A DNA stretch of 64,000 bases, from positions 744,001 to 808,000 of the forward strand of contig CAWJHN010000004.1 of assembly GCA_963842725.1 (NCBI GenBank), written 5' to 3'. Both the position numbers and the translations under genes were made by a program. Each line of letters starts with the position of its first letter. Position 1 is the stretch's first letter. This DNA is from UBA10649 sp963842725 (GTDB lineage Bacteria; Actinomycetota; Actinomycetes; S36-B12). The notes under the pieces were generated by a model, which saw nothing but the letters and a program-made list of their open reading frames with translations, made no database searches and had not been told where the DNA came from. This document shows positions 24,845-34,600 of this stretch, piece by piece.

Positions 24845-25366
24845 GTGACGCGGGTCGGAGGGTCCTCACCGGGGCCACGTCGAAGTCCCGGGTGGGGGTA
24901 CCCGTCGCGGCGACCCTTCGTCATCCTGACGGTCATCGGCGTCTTCGGCGCCGCCCAGGCCTTCGCGACTGCGACCTGGCCACCGCACGCGGACACGAGC
25001 CGCACGATGAACTACCTGATCGGCGGGCTGGCCCTGACCATGTCGATCGTCACGATTCTCATGGCAGGACGGGTGGGCCAGTGGTTCCTGAACATCCCGG
25101 TCGCTTCCGCCGTCCTCATCGCGCGTTCGCTGCTGTTGAGCCCGGCATACGGCCGTCGACCTTGAGGTTGGCGGCGAAATCCGCGGAGCGGATCGCCGCC
25201 AACCTCAAGGTCGACCGGGGGTGAGCTTCGGACCTCCGACGTCCTGGCGCGGTGGACCGCCGGCGTCAGCAGGTGGCAGCCGGGCCAGGAGCTCGACGAG
25301 GCCGTCGAGATCGCCGATGCGGACCTCTACCGCAGGAAGGCGCTGCTTCGCGACCGCGTCGAATGA
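24845..25366 (+). pseudogene. Remnant of a membrane diguanylate cyclase, internally replaced by a palindromic repeat
   Basis: GTG 24845 starts a 106-codon frame with three likely membrane helices ('FVILTVIGVFGAAQAFATATW', 'NYLIGGLALTMSIVTILMAG', 'FLNIPVASAVLIARSLLLS') that stops at TGA 25163-25165, inside the repeat. After the repeat the same frame continues (25217-25366) with 'WTAGVSRWQPGQELDEAVEIADADLYRRKALLRDRVE', which resembles the last ~40 residues of a GGDEF domain, including 'ADADLYRRK'. The GGDEF signature, active site and most of the cyclase domain are missing. The two ends fit one parental gene: N-terminal membrane sensor plus C-terminal cyclase. The N-terminal piece could still be made as a small membrane protein. 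Assignment rests on pattern recognition alone. Confidence 0.55.
25155..25215. repeat. Long palindromic repeat, copy 1
   Basis: A 61-bp near-perfect palindrome beginning and ending GTCGAC. The arms share 22 bp (25155-25176 with 25194-25215), then a 2-nt AA bulge in the left arm, then ATCCGC/GCGGAT around a 3-nt loop. A second copy is at 40199-40273. It lies inside the broken cyclase gene, supplies a stop codon for its 5' part, and sits before the convergent CDGSH gene. No T-run follows. Confidence 0.9.
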
Positions 25367-25374
25367 CCGCGCGG

Positions 25375-25569
25375 TCAGGCGCTGATGAAGCCCTCGCGCT
25401 TGTGGCTGCCGTCGCAGAAGGGCTTGCGGGCCGAATGCCCGCAGCGGCACAGGAAGGCCTTGGTGGTCTCGCGGATCACCGTGCCGTCGGGCTCGACGAT
25501 GCGGACGCTTCCGGTCACCTCGTAGGGCCCGTTGACGGTCGGGGTGATGGTCACGCTCTCGTCGCTCAT
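25375..25569 (-). CDS. CDGSH-type iron-sulfur protein
   Basis: 64-residue single CDGSH domain binding a [2Fe-2S] cluster through three Cys and one His: 'CRCGHSARKPFCDGSH' (41-56), giving the C-X-C-X2-S-X3-P-X-C-D-G-S-H signature in full. Small soluble cytoplasmic protein; redox or cluster-transfer role presumed from the family. Preceded by a short beta strand region. ATG 25569. Convergent with the cyclase remnant. Confidence 0.92.
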   Translation of the reverse strand: MSDESVTITPTVNGPYEVTGSVRIVEPDGTVIRETTKAFLCRCGHSARKPFCDGSHKREGFISA

Positions 25570-25615
25570 GTCGCCAGTCTGCCGTCAACAACGACATCGC
25601 GCCCGCCGGGCGCCC

Positions 25616-25876
25616 TCACCCCTCGAGGACGTCGCCCTCCGAACGCGAGACGTCGACGCCGCGCTCGGTCAGGTAGGCGACGGCGGCATCCAGCGCGGCC
25701 GGCTCGCCGGCCAGATCGAGCACCATCCAGCCCACATGGTCCTCGATCTTGGCCCGCCGGATGTTGGGCACCACCGGAAACCGCGTGACCAGTTCGTAGA
25801 TGACGGGATCCGTCGCCGGCCCCGGCGGGAACGTCAGTCGCACGCGCAGGTGGCTCGCACCCGTGTGGTCGCTCAT
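25616..25876 (-). CDS. NIL-domain protein
   Basis: 86 residues forming one NIL (ACT-like ferredoxin fold) domain: 'HLRVRLTFPPGPATDPVIYELVTRFPVVPNIRRAKIEDHVGWMVLDLAGE' then 'LDAAVAYLTERGVDV'. NIL domains are found on methionine ABC transporter ATPases and as free small proteins near iron-sulfur or sulfur-carrier genes. The ATG overlaps the stop of the upstream flippase-like gene (ATGA), so it is translationally coupled to it. Ligand unknown. Confidence 0.85.
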   Translation of the reverse strand: MSDHTGASHLRVRLTFPPGPATDPVIYELVTRFPVVPNIRRAKIEDHVGWMVLDLAGEPAALDAAVAYLTERGVDVSRSEGDVLEG

Positions 25877-28278
25877 AGTGCACCCTTCTTGGTCAGCCAG
25901 TTGAAGGCCCAGTAGCCCGGGACGGTGGGCAGCCAGAACGTGACGAGCCGGAACAGCAGCACGGCCGACACGGCGAGCCCGGCGTCGAGCCCGCCCGCGG
26001 TCAGTCCTGCGGCGAGGGCCGCCTCGACGGCGCCCAGGCCACCGGGCGTGGGCGCGGCCTGGCCGAGCGTCGCGCCCGCGAGATAGACCACGGCGACCAC
26101 GGCGACGTTCATCTCGCCCCCGAACGCCACGACGCAGGCGTACAGCACGCCGATGAAGGCGCCGTTGAGCAGCAGGATGCCGCCGATGCCCTCGAGCAGC
26201 TTGATGGGGCGCTGCACGACCGTCACCAGGCGGGGGACGACCTCCCGGAGCGTCGGTCGGGCGCGCTTGACGATCATCCGGCGGATCGCGGGCACCGCCA
26301 GCAGGGCGAGCGCGATGACGGCGACCACGACGACGCCGATGACGACGAACTGCGGCGGGTCGAAGGTGTGGTCGGACTGCGTGCCGGCCGCGATGCCGAA
26401 GGCGAACAGCAGGACGATGTGGAACACGAAGGCCATCACCTGGGCCACCCCGACGCTGGCTCCAGCCAGTGCGGGGTGCAGGCCCGCCTTCTGCAGGAAC
26501 CGCACGTTGATCGCGATGGACCCGATCGTGGGCGGCGAGACGAGGGTCGCGAACGAGCCGGCGAGCTGGGCCAGGATCGTCCGGTGCAGGGGCAGCCGTT
26601 CGGGCACGAACCCGGACAGCGACCAGGCGGCGGCCACGAAGGTCACGATGCTGAGCGCGAGCGCCACGGCCACCCACGCCCAGTTCGCGGTGCTGAACAG
26701 GGTCGCGAGGTCGACCTGGGCCAGTTGTGAGAGCAGCAGGTAGCCGGCGATGCTGCCCACGACGATCATCACCAGGGTGCGTGGCCGGATGCGCTCGAAC
26801 TGGATCTGCTCGACCTCGCCGTCGGGCCGGATCTCGGCGAGCCGATCGCGCAGCTCGACCATCAGGCCCTTGCGCTTGCGGACGGCCCAGCGCGTGGTCG
26901 ACGACATCGCCACCGGCTGCAGGGCGGGCAGGGCGCGGGCCAGGCCCGCGACGCCGAGGACGGTGCGCCCGGTGGCGACCGCGCGGTCGACGTCGGTGAG
27001 CATGGCCAGCGTGCACAGCAGTTCGGCCACGTCGATCCGCTGCGCCACGTCGCCGGCGGCGATGGCCCCGGTCTCGCCGCCGATCAGCCAGATCGAGCCG
27101 TCCTCGGCCCTGATCAGGTGATGGGCCGTCAGCGAGCGGTGACTGATCTGACTCTCGTGCAGCGTCCTGATCGCCCGCCACGCGTGCTCGAGGTCCGCGT
27201 CGGTCACCTCGCGGACGTTGCTCAGGCGCGTGCCCTCGACCAACTCGTAGGCGAGGAGCGCGGAGTCGGGGCCGATCTCGCTGGCCAGCACCAGGCGTGG
27301 CACCGCGGCGCCGGCGGTCTGGGCGGCATAGGCGGTCAGGGCCGCGTGGTCGAGCGCCCGGCGCATGTTGAACGCGCCTGCGCTGGTGTCGTCGCGCAGT
27401 CTCAGGCCGGTGTAGATCGCGGAGGCGAGGCCGGCGCCCTCGAGGTCGCGGTCCAGGACCGTGACGATGAGCCGGTCGCCGGTACGCGTGGTCGCCACGT
27501 AGCGGCGACCTCGATCGGTGGACTCGCGGGCCTGCAGCAGCACGACCGGGTAGCCGCCGCGCGACAGCGCGTCCGCGACCTCGAGGCCGGTCGGTCGGGT
27601 GGTCGGCGTGCCGGCCACGTATCGCGTCATCAGGCCGACGGCCCAGCCGATGGCCAGTGACAGGCCGACCCCGGCGAGGGCGATCCCGGCGCTGATCAGA
27701 GTGACGATGACCAGCGAGCCGATGACGATCACCGTCAGGCCGTTCCAGGGCCGCCGACCCATGAGACGGGTGACGGTGATGAACGCGATCAGCCCGCCGA
27801 GGATCGGCGTGGTGGCGACGCTGTCGGCGCTGGTCGACCCGGCCAGGGCCGCGAGCAGGCGGGGCATGTCGGCGGACGTGAGCGCGATGGACGCCAGGGT
27901 GAGCAGCACGATCGCGATGAGGAGCGCGACGGTCGCGTCGAACAGCTGGCGGGCTCGCTTCCTGACGAGCAGGGTGACCGCCGCCGCGATCGGCAGGCCG
28001 AGGGTGCCGATGCCGCCGATCACGTTCAGCACCAGCACGACGAGCGACGGCAGGAGCGAGGCCCCGCTGGTGATGTCGGAGTCGATGCCGGCGGCCGTGC
28101 TCGTGGCGAAGTAGGCGATCAGCACGATCGCTCCGGCGATGGAGATCGCCAGGACGAAGCGCGCGAGGTCGAGCGGCCGTCGCAGGCGCGGCGGGATGAC
28201 GCCCTCCTCGATCACGAGGGTTTCCTCGTGGACCGGGGTTTCGACCACGCCCGGATCGGCAGGGACGACGTCGCTCAC
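25873..28278 (-). CDS. Pseudokinase fused to a lysylphosphatidylglycerol-synthase/AglD2-type flippase
   Basis: 801-residue polytopic membrane protein. About 6-7 membrane helices occupy residues 38-230; a soluble region at about 245-480 resembles a eukaryotic-like or RIO-like kinase ('AYELVEGTRLSNV', 'LHESQISHRSLTAHHLIRAEDGSIWLIGGETGA'). The catalytic HRD is HRS and the DFG position reads GGE, so phosphotransfer is doubtful. The C-terminal ~300 residues are a UPF0104/LPG_synthase_TM module with 7-8 helices and 'GQAAPTPGGLGAVEAAL'. Such proteins are proposed to flip or transfer lipid-linked substrates. The order (membrane, pseudokinase, flippase) is seen in other actinobacteria; no substrate can be inferred. 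Confidence 0.8.
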   Translation of the reverse strand: MSDVVPADPGVVETPVHEETLVIEEGVIPPRLRRPLDLARFVLAISIAGAIVLIAYFATSTAAGIDSDITSGASLLPSLVVLVLNVIGGIGTLGLPIAAAVTLLVRKRARQLFDATVALLIAIVLLTLASIALTSADMPRLLAALAGSTSADSVATTPILGGLIAFITVTRLMGRRPWNGLTVIVIGSLVIVTLISAGIALAGVGLSLAIGWAVGLMTRYVAGTPTTRPTGLEVADALSRGGYPVVLLQARESTDRGRRYVATTRTGDRLIVTVLDRDLEGAGLASAIYTGLRLRDDTSAGAFNMRRALDHAALTAYAAQTAGAAVPRLVLASEIGPDSALLAYELVEGTRLSNVREVTDADLEHAWRAIRTLHESQISHRSLTAHHLIRAEDGSIWLIGGETGAIAAGDVAQRIDVAELLCTLAMLTDVDRAVATGRTVLGVAGLARALPALQPVAMSSTTRWAVRKRKGLMVELRDRLAEIRPDGEVEQIQFERIRPRTLVMIVVGSIAGYLLLSQLAQVDLATLFSTANWAWVAVALALSIVTFVAAAWSLSGFVPERLPLHRTILAQLAGSFATLVSPPTIGSIAINVRFLQKAGLHPALAGASVGVAQVMAFVFHIVLLFAFGIAAGTQSDHTFDPPQFVVIGVVVVAVIALALLAVPAIRRMIVKRARPTLREVVPRLVTVVQRPIKLLEGIGGILLLNGAFIGVLYACVVAFGGEMNVAVVAVVYLAGATLGQAAPTPGGLGAVEAALAAGLTAGGLDAGLAVSAVLLFRLVTFWLPTVPGYWAFNWLTKKGAL

Positions 28279-28337
28279 GGAGTGATCGTGTCAGACGCCG
28301 GAGGTCTTTGGTCGGACCCGGGTGGTATCCATGCCTC

Positions 28338-31300
28338 ATGCAGTGGCACCTGGACACCCGACCGGACCCGCGCGGTCCGGCCGGCGTCCTCGACGACCAG
28401 CAGGCCCGGGTGGCGGCGCACCGCCATGGCCCGCTGCTGGTGCTGGCGGGTCCGGGCACCGGCAAGACCACGACGATCGTCGAGGCCATCGGCAGTCGGC
28501 TCGCCGATCCGGTCGATCCCGTGCCGCCTGCATCCGTCCTCGCCCTCACCTTCGGCCGCCGGGCCGCGACCGAGCTTCGCGAGCGGGTGGCCGGCCGCCT
28601 CGGCGGCGGCGTGATCCCCACGGTCTCGACCTTCCACTCGTTCGCCTACGCCCTCCTCCGGCGCACGGCGAGCCCCGAGGAGTACGTGAACCCGCCGCGC
28701 CTGATGTCCGGGGCGGAGGAGGACGTCCGGATCCGCGAGCTGCTGCGCGGCGCCGTCGAGGACGGCACCATCGAGTGGCCCCCCGACCTGGCCGGTGCCC
28801 TGCCGACCCTCGGCCTGGCCAACCAGGTGCGGGCGGTCCTGGCGCGGGCCCGCGAGCTCGGCATGCAGGGCTCCGAACTGCGCCGCATGGGCCAGGCTTC
28901 GGGCCGTCCGGCCTGGGTGGCCATCGGCCAGCTGCTGGACCAGGAGCAGGAGGTGATGGTCCTCGAGAACGTCATGGACTACGGCGAACTGCTGCTGCGG
29001 GCGCTGATCCGGGCCAGCGAGCCCGAGGTCTCGTCCATGCTGCACCGGCAGTACCGGGCGATCTACGTCGACGAGTACCAGGACACCGACCCGCTGCAGG
29101 TCGCGCTGCTCAAGGCGCTGACCGGTCCGCAGGCCAGCCTGGTGGCGGTCGGGGACCCCGACCAGGCGATCTACGGATTCCGGGGAGCCGACGTCGGCGG
29201 CATCCTGCGCTTTCCGCGCGCCTTCCCCGCCCGGTCGGGGCAGCCCGCCCCGGTGATCGTGCTGGGCCGGACGCGGCGCTTCGGCCCGCGGATCCGCGCC
29301 GCGGCCACCACGGTGCTCGGCCGACGGTTCGCGGCCGGACTGACGGCCGAGGACCAGTGGGCGCATCGGCATCCGGCCTGCGAACCGGGTGCGACCGGAC
29401 CGGGCCTCGACGTCGTCACCGTGCGGTCCTACGACGGCCGCGGGGCGCAGGCGGCCCACGTGGCCCGCGAGATCCGACTGGCTCATGTCGAGCGCGGCGT
29501 GGCCTGGGGTGATCTCGCGGTCCTGGTGCGATCGGGCCAGCAGGTGCCGGCCGTCCATCGGGCGCTGCTCGGTGCCGGCGTGCCGGTCGTGGTGGCGGGC
29601 GACGAGATCCCGTTGCGCGCCGAGCCGGCAGTGTCCGCCCTGCTCGACGTGCTGGCGCTGGCCGCGCACCCGCGTACCGCCACGCCGGCCGCCGTGCTGG
29701 ACGCGCTCACCGGCCCGCTCGTGGGCCTGACCGCCTCGGACATCCGCCGGCTCGGGCGCGCCCTGCGCGGTCAGCGGCACGCCGACGGCTTCGCGTCGCC
29801 GGCCTCCGACCTGCTGATCCGCGACCTGGTGATCACTGGCATCGGCGACGACCCTGTCGGGCCTGCCGGACCCGATCAGGCGCCGGTCGACGGGCTTGCG
29901 GCGCTGCCGGACGACGACCCCGTCATGGTCACCGTCACACGCCTGCGGACCCTGCTGAGGCTCGCGCACGGCGATATCGCCGGTGGCGCGTCGCCGCAGG
30001 ACGTCCTGTGGACGCTGTGGACCGGGGGCCCGGTGCCGCACGGCTGGCCGCAGCGGCTGCGGGCGGCCGCGGTCGCCGGCTCGCGGTCGGCGCACCACGA
30101 TCTCGACGCGATCATCGCGCTGTTCGATGCGGCCGAGCGACTCAGCGGCCGGTATCCCGGCTTCCTCGGGGTTCGCATGTTCCTGGACTCGCTGGCCGAT
30201 CAGCAGATCCCGGCTGAGCCGGTCGCCGACCGCGGGGCTCGACCGGATGCCGTCCGCGTCCTCACCGCCCACCGCGCCAAGGGTCTGGAGTGGGACGAAG
30301 TCTGGGTCCTGGGCGTCGAGGAGGGCGTCTGGCCCGACCTGCGGGCGCGCGGCTCCACGCTGCGTGCCGAGGAGCTGACGGCCGACGGGGTCGGTTCCGG
30401 GCCGCGGCCGGCCGACCTGCTCGACGAGGAGCGCCGCCTGTTCTACGTGGCCTGCACCCGCGCGCGCACCCAGCTGCACGTGGCGACGATCGATGAGCAC
30501 GATCAGGGTGGCGACCGGCCGAGCCGATTCATCGACGACCTGGTCGGCGCGGCTGGCGGCCCGGGCCTCGAGCGCGTGCCGGGCCGTCCGCCGCACCCGC
30601 TCTCGCTCGACGGACTCGTGGCCGAGCTGCGCGGTGTCGCCCAGGATCCCCGCGCCTCGGCAGGCCTGCGCGAGGCGGCCGCCACGCGGCTCGCGCTGCT
30701 CGCCGCCCAGCGCGACGACGACGGCGATCCGATCGTGCCGCTGGCCGATCCCGCCGCCTGGTGGGGGCTGCTCCCGGTGACGCACAGCGACCGTCCGGTC
30801 CGCGATCCGGACCAGCCCATCGCCCTGTCGGGCAGCGGACTCGATGCCATCGTGGACTGCTCGCTCAAGTGGTTCCTCGAGCGCGAGGTCAACGCGGAGA
30901 CTCCTCGGCACTCGGCGACCAGCTTCGGCAGTGTCGTCCATGCCATCGCCGACCATGTCGCCAAGGGGGACATCGCCGAGCGCCTCGACGACATGGACGC
31001 GGAGATCGATCGCATCTGGGGCGAGCTGCGGTTCGAGGCACGGTGGCAATCCGAGGCCGAGCGAGTCGAGGCGAGGGCTGCGCTGGGGCGCTTCCTGGCC
31101 TACCACCTGCGCGGGGACCGGGCGCTGGTGGGCACGGAGGCGTCGGTCGGCGCACTGGTGAGCGTCCCGACCCCTGACGGGGGCACCGACGCCGTGCACC
31201 TGCGCGGCTTCATCGATCGGGTCGAGCGCGACGCGCAGGGCCGCCTCGTGCCGATCGACCTGAAGAACATGCGCGGCGGCGTGCGCGAAGCGGACATCCC

Positions 31301-31616
31301 CGAGCATGGGCAGCTGGGCGTCTACCAGCTGATCCTGCGCGAGGGCGGACTCCCGACCGAACCCGACGCCCGGGTCGGGGGAGCGGCCCTGGTGCAGCTG
31401 CGCATTGCGGCGGCGACGCTCGGTGACGATCCGAAGGTGCAGTTCCAGGAGGCGCTCGCCGACACCGGGCCGACCTGGGTCGAGGTGCGCCTGGGCGAGG
31501 CGGCCCGGACCCTGCGCACAGAGGCGTTCGTCGCCACGGTCGGGCCGACCTGCCGGTACTGCGCGTACCGCTCGACCTGCCCGGCGCAGCCCGAGGGCGA
31601 GCAGGTGGTGACATGA
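28338..31616 (+). CDS. adnA: AdnA-type helicase-nuclease subunit (UvrD helicase + PD-(D/E)XK nuclease)
   Basis: 1092-residue subunit of the AdnAB double-strand-break resection complex. Motor domain: Walker A 'GPGTGKT' (38-44), Walker B 'YVDEYQDTD', 'GDPDQAIYGFRGA', 'TAHRAKGLEWDEVWV', 'VACTRARTQLH'. C-terminal RecB-like nuclease: 'LRGFIDRVERDAQGRLVPIDLKN' with four Cys ('DCSLKWFLE' and 'CRYCAYRSTCP') placed as in iron-sulfur nucleases of the AddB type. Order adnA-adnB matches Rv3202c-Rv3201c; the A/B assignment follows gene order. ATG 28338 is preceded by TATCCA six nt upstream, so it may be leaderless. Divergent from the flippase gene. Confidence 0.9.
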   Translation: MQWHLDTRPDPRGPAGVLDDQQARVAAHRHGPLLVLAGPGTGKTTTIVEAIGSRLADPVDPVPPASVLALTFGRRAATELRERVAGRLGGGVIPTVSTFHSFAYALLRRTASPEEYVNPPRLMSGAEEDVRIRELLRGAVEDGTIEWPPDLAGALPTLGLANQVRAVLARARELGMQGSELRRMGQASGRPAWVAIGQLLDQEQEVMVLENVMDYGELLLRALIRASEPEVSSMLHRQYRAIYVDEYQDTDPLQVALLKALTGPQASLVAVGDPDQAIYGFRGADVGGILRFPRAFPARSGQPAPVIVLGRTRRFGPRIRAAATTVLGRRFAAGLTAEDQWAHRHPACEPGATGPGLDVVTVRSYDGRGAQAAHVAREIRLAHVERGVAWGDLAVLVRSGQQVPAVHRALLGAGVPVVVAGDEIPLRAEPAVSALLDVLALAAHPRTATPAAVLDALTGPLVGLTASDIRRLGRALRGQRHADGFASPASDLLIRDLVITGIGDDPVGPAGPDQAPVDGLAALPDDDPVMVTVTRLRTLLRLAHGDIAGGASPQDVLWTLWTGGPVPHGWPQRLRAAAVAGSRSAHHDLDAIIALFDAAERLSGRYPGFLGVRMFLDSLADQQIPAEPVADRGARPDAVRVLTAHRAKGLEWDEVWVLGVEEGVWPDLRARGSTLRAEELTADGVGSGPRPADLLDEERRLFYVACTRARTQLHVATIDEHDQGGDRPSRFIDDLVGAAGGPGLERVPGRPPHPLSLDGLVAELRGVAQDPRASAGLREAAATRLALLAAQRDDDGDPIVPLADPAAWWGLLPVTHSDRPVRDPDQPIALSGSGLDAIVDCSLKWFLEREVNAETPRHSATSFGSVVHAIADHVAKGDIAERLDDMDAEIDRIWGELRFEARWQSEAERVEARAALGRFLAYHLRGDRALVGTEASVGALVSVPTPDGGTDAVHLRGFIDRVERDAQGRLVPIDLKNMRGGVREADIPEHGQLGVYQLILREGGLPTEPDARVGGAALVQLRIAAATLGDDPKVQFQEALADTGPTWVEVRLGEAARTLRTEAFVATVGPTCRYCAYRSTCPAQPEGEQVVT

Positions 31617-34600
31617 GAGCCCACGACGGACTGCGTCGCGGCGTCCTCGACCAGGCCGTCGGGTTCGCGCTGACCGACGAGCAGTGGGCCGCGGTCTCGG
31701 CGTCGGTCGATCCGGCCGTGATCGTCGCCGGTGCCGGATCCGGCAAGACGACCGCGATGGCGGCCCGCGTCGCGTGGCTCGTCGGCAGTGGCTTCACCCG
31801 GCCCGACGGGGTCCTCGGTCTGACGTTCACGACCAAGGCATCCGCCCAGCTGCTGACCTCGATGCGCCGCACCCTGTCCGCGCTGGCCGCGGACGGCTCG
31901 GCGCCGGCGGCGGCTGACGACCTGGACCCGGTCGGGGAGCCGCAGGTCCTCACCTACCACGCGTTCTCGGCCCGCATCGTCGCGGAGCACGGCATCCGCC
32001 TGGGTCGGGAGCCGGGCGCCCGCATGCTTACCGACGGTGCCCGCCATCAGCTGGCCTACCGCGTCGTCTGCCGGTCCAGCCTGCCGTTGTCCGGCTTCGG
32101 CCGGTCGCCGGTCGCCATCACCGGCGATGTCCTCAGCCTCGACGACGAGCTCACCGAGCTGTCGATCAGCCCCGAGCAGCTGCGCGAGTTCGACGAGGAC
32201 CTGCTCTCGACGCTCCGCTCCTTCGAGCCGTTGCAGAGGATCGGGCGCGAGATGCTGGCTGCGTCGGGCCAGCGGGCGGTGCTCGCCGACCTCGTCGAGC
32301 ACTGGCGGGCGGCCAAGGCTGAGCGCGACGTCATGGACTTCGCCGACCAGATCCGCCTCGCCGGGGATCTGGTCCGGCAGTACCCCGAGATCGTCGCCGA
32401 CCTGCGCGCCCGCTTCGGCTTCGTCCTGCTCGACGAGTATCAGGACACCTCCATCGCCCAGCGGCAGCTGCTGCAGGCCGCGTTCGGCGAGGGCCATTCG
32501 GTGATGGCCGTCGGCGACCCCTGCCAGGCGATCTATGGCTGGCGCGGCGCGAGCGTCGACAACATCGACAGCTTCCCCGACCACTTCCCCGCCGTGGCTG
32601 CCGATGGCACCACCCGACGGGCCGCCCGCTTCGTCCTGTCCCAGAACCGGCGATCGGGACCGGCGATCCTCGAGATCGCCAACCGCACCTCCGCACACCT
32701 GCGCACGGTGCACACCGGCGTCGCGCCCCTGCTGGCCGGAGACAACGGCAAGGGCCACGGCCAGGTTGCCTGTGCGCTGTTCGACACGTCCGCGCAGGAG
32801 CTCGACTGGCTCGTTCAGCAGGTCGACGCGACGCATGCGCGCCGAGACCCGCGGCCGGTGGACTGGAGCCGGATCGCCGTGCTGGCGGCGACCGGCCGCG
32901 ACCTCGTCGCCGTCGACTCGGCACTGCGCCGGCGCGGCATTCCCACGCAGCTCGTCGGTGCCGCCGCCCTGCTCGCCCAGCCCTCGGTCATCGACCTGCG
33001 CTCGATGCTCGAGCTCGTCCACGATCCGACCGCCAACCCCGCCTTCGTGCGCCTGGCGGCCGGCCCGAGGTGGCGGATCGGGGCACGGGACCTTGCCGCC
33101 CTCGGAGACCGGGCCGCTCATCTGGCCGGTGGACGTCGTCGCACGCAGGAGACCGGCATCGCGGCGGCCCTCGACGACGCCGTCTCCGGAAGTGACGTCG
33201 TGGAGTCGGTCTCGCTGTCGGAGGCGCTCGAGGATCCGGGGGATCCGGCCTCCTATTCGCTCATGGCCCGAGCGCGATTCCGTGCCATGGCCGACGAGCT
33301 GCGCGACCTTCGCCGCCATGCCGGCGAGCCGCTCGCCGAGCTGATCCTGCGGGTGATGCGCACCAGCGGACTCGAGGTGGAGGCGGCGCTCGGCCCGCCC
33401 GAGATCTCCGCGCAGCAGCAGCACGCCCTTGCGGCCTTCCTCGACCTGGCCGCCGACTTCGACGAGCTCGACGGGCGACTCACGCTGGGTGCGTTCCTGG
33501 GCCGACTCCGCGATGCCGAGCGCTTCGACATCGACCTCGAGCTCGATATCGCGGGACCGGCGGATGCCGTGCAGCTGCTCACCGTGCACAAGGCCAAGGG
33601 CCTGGAGTTCGACTACGTCTTCGTGCCGTTCGTGTCGGCCGGGGCCTTCCCGGGCGGCCGTGGTCGCCCGGTCTGGACGACCTCGGCGCGGACCGTGCCC
33701 TGGCCGCTGCGCACCGACTCGACCGACGCCCTCGACTCCTTCCCGTCCCGGGACGAGGGTCCCCGGGCCAAGCACCACGACGAGTACCGGACCGTGCTGC
33801 GCGAGGTCGCCGAGCTCGAGAACCAGCGCCTGGCCTACGTGGCGTTCACCCGGGCCGAGCGGGGCCTCACCGTCACCGGTCACTGGTGGGGACCGACGCA
33901 GACCAGGCCTCGCGGTCCCGATCCCTTCCTGGAGACCGTGCGCCAGGCCTGCCTGGACGGGGCTGGTCTGGTCGTGCACTGGGCCGACGCGCCCGCCGAC
34001 GACGCGGTGAATCCCGAGGCCGCCCAGGGGCGGGAGCCGATGGCGTGGCCGGCGCCGATCACGCCGGAGCGGCAGGACCGCCTCGACGAGGCGTGCGCGC
34101 AGGTCACGACGGTCGCGTCGCTGCAGCAGGCGATCCCGGGGTTGGACGCCGACCTGGTCGCGAGCAACGACGACCACGAACGCGCGCGCGTGGCGAACTG
34201 GGACCTGCTGTGCGCGGCCCTCGTCGACGAGCAACGAGCGCGAACCTCGCGCGATCGGACCGTGCGGCTGCCGGGGGCGGTGTCCGCAAGCCTGCTGATG
34301 CGCGCTCTGCGCGAGCCGGCGGCGGTGGCGCTCGACCTGGTCCGGCCGATGCCACGTCCGCCGGCCCCTGCCGCTCGCCGCGGCACCGAGTTCCATGCCT
34401 GGGTCGAGACCCGCTACGGCCAGCAGTCGCTGCTGGATCCCGACGACCTCCCGGGCTCCGCCGACGCCGACATCGTCTCCGACCAGGCGCTTGCCGAGCT
34501 CAAGGCGGCCTTCGAGCGCAGCCCGTTCGCCCATCGCCCCCCGGTCGCGGTCGAGGCGCCGTTCGCGCTGCTCGTCGCCGGCCGGGTGGTCAGCGGTCGC

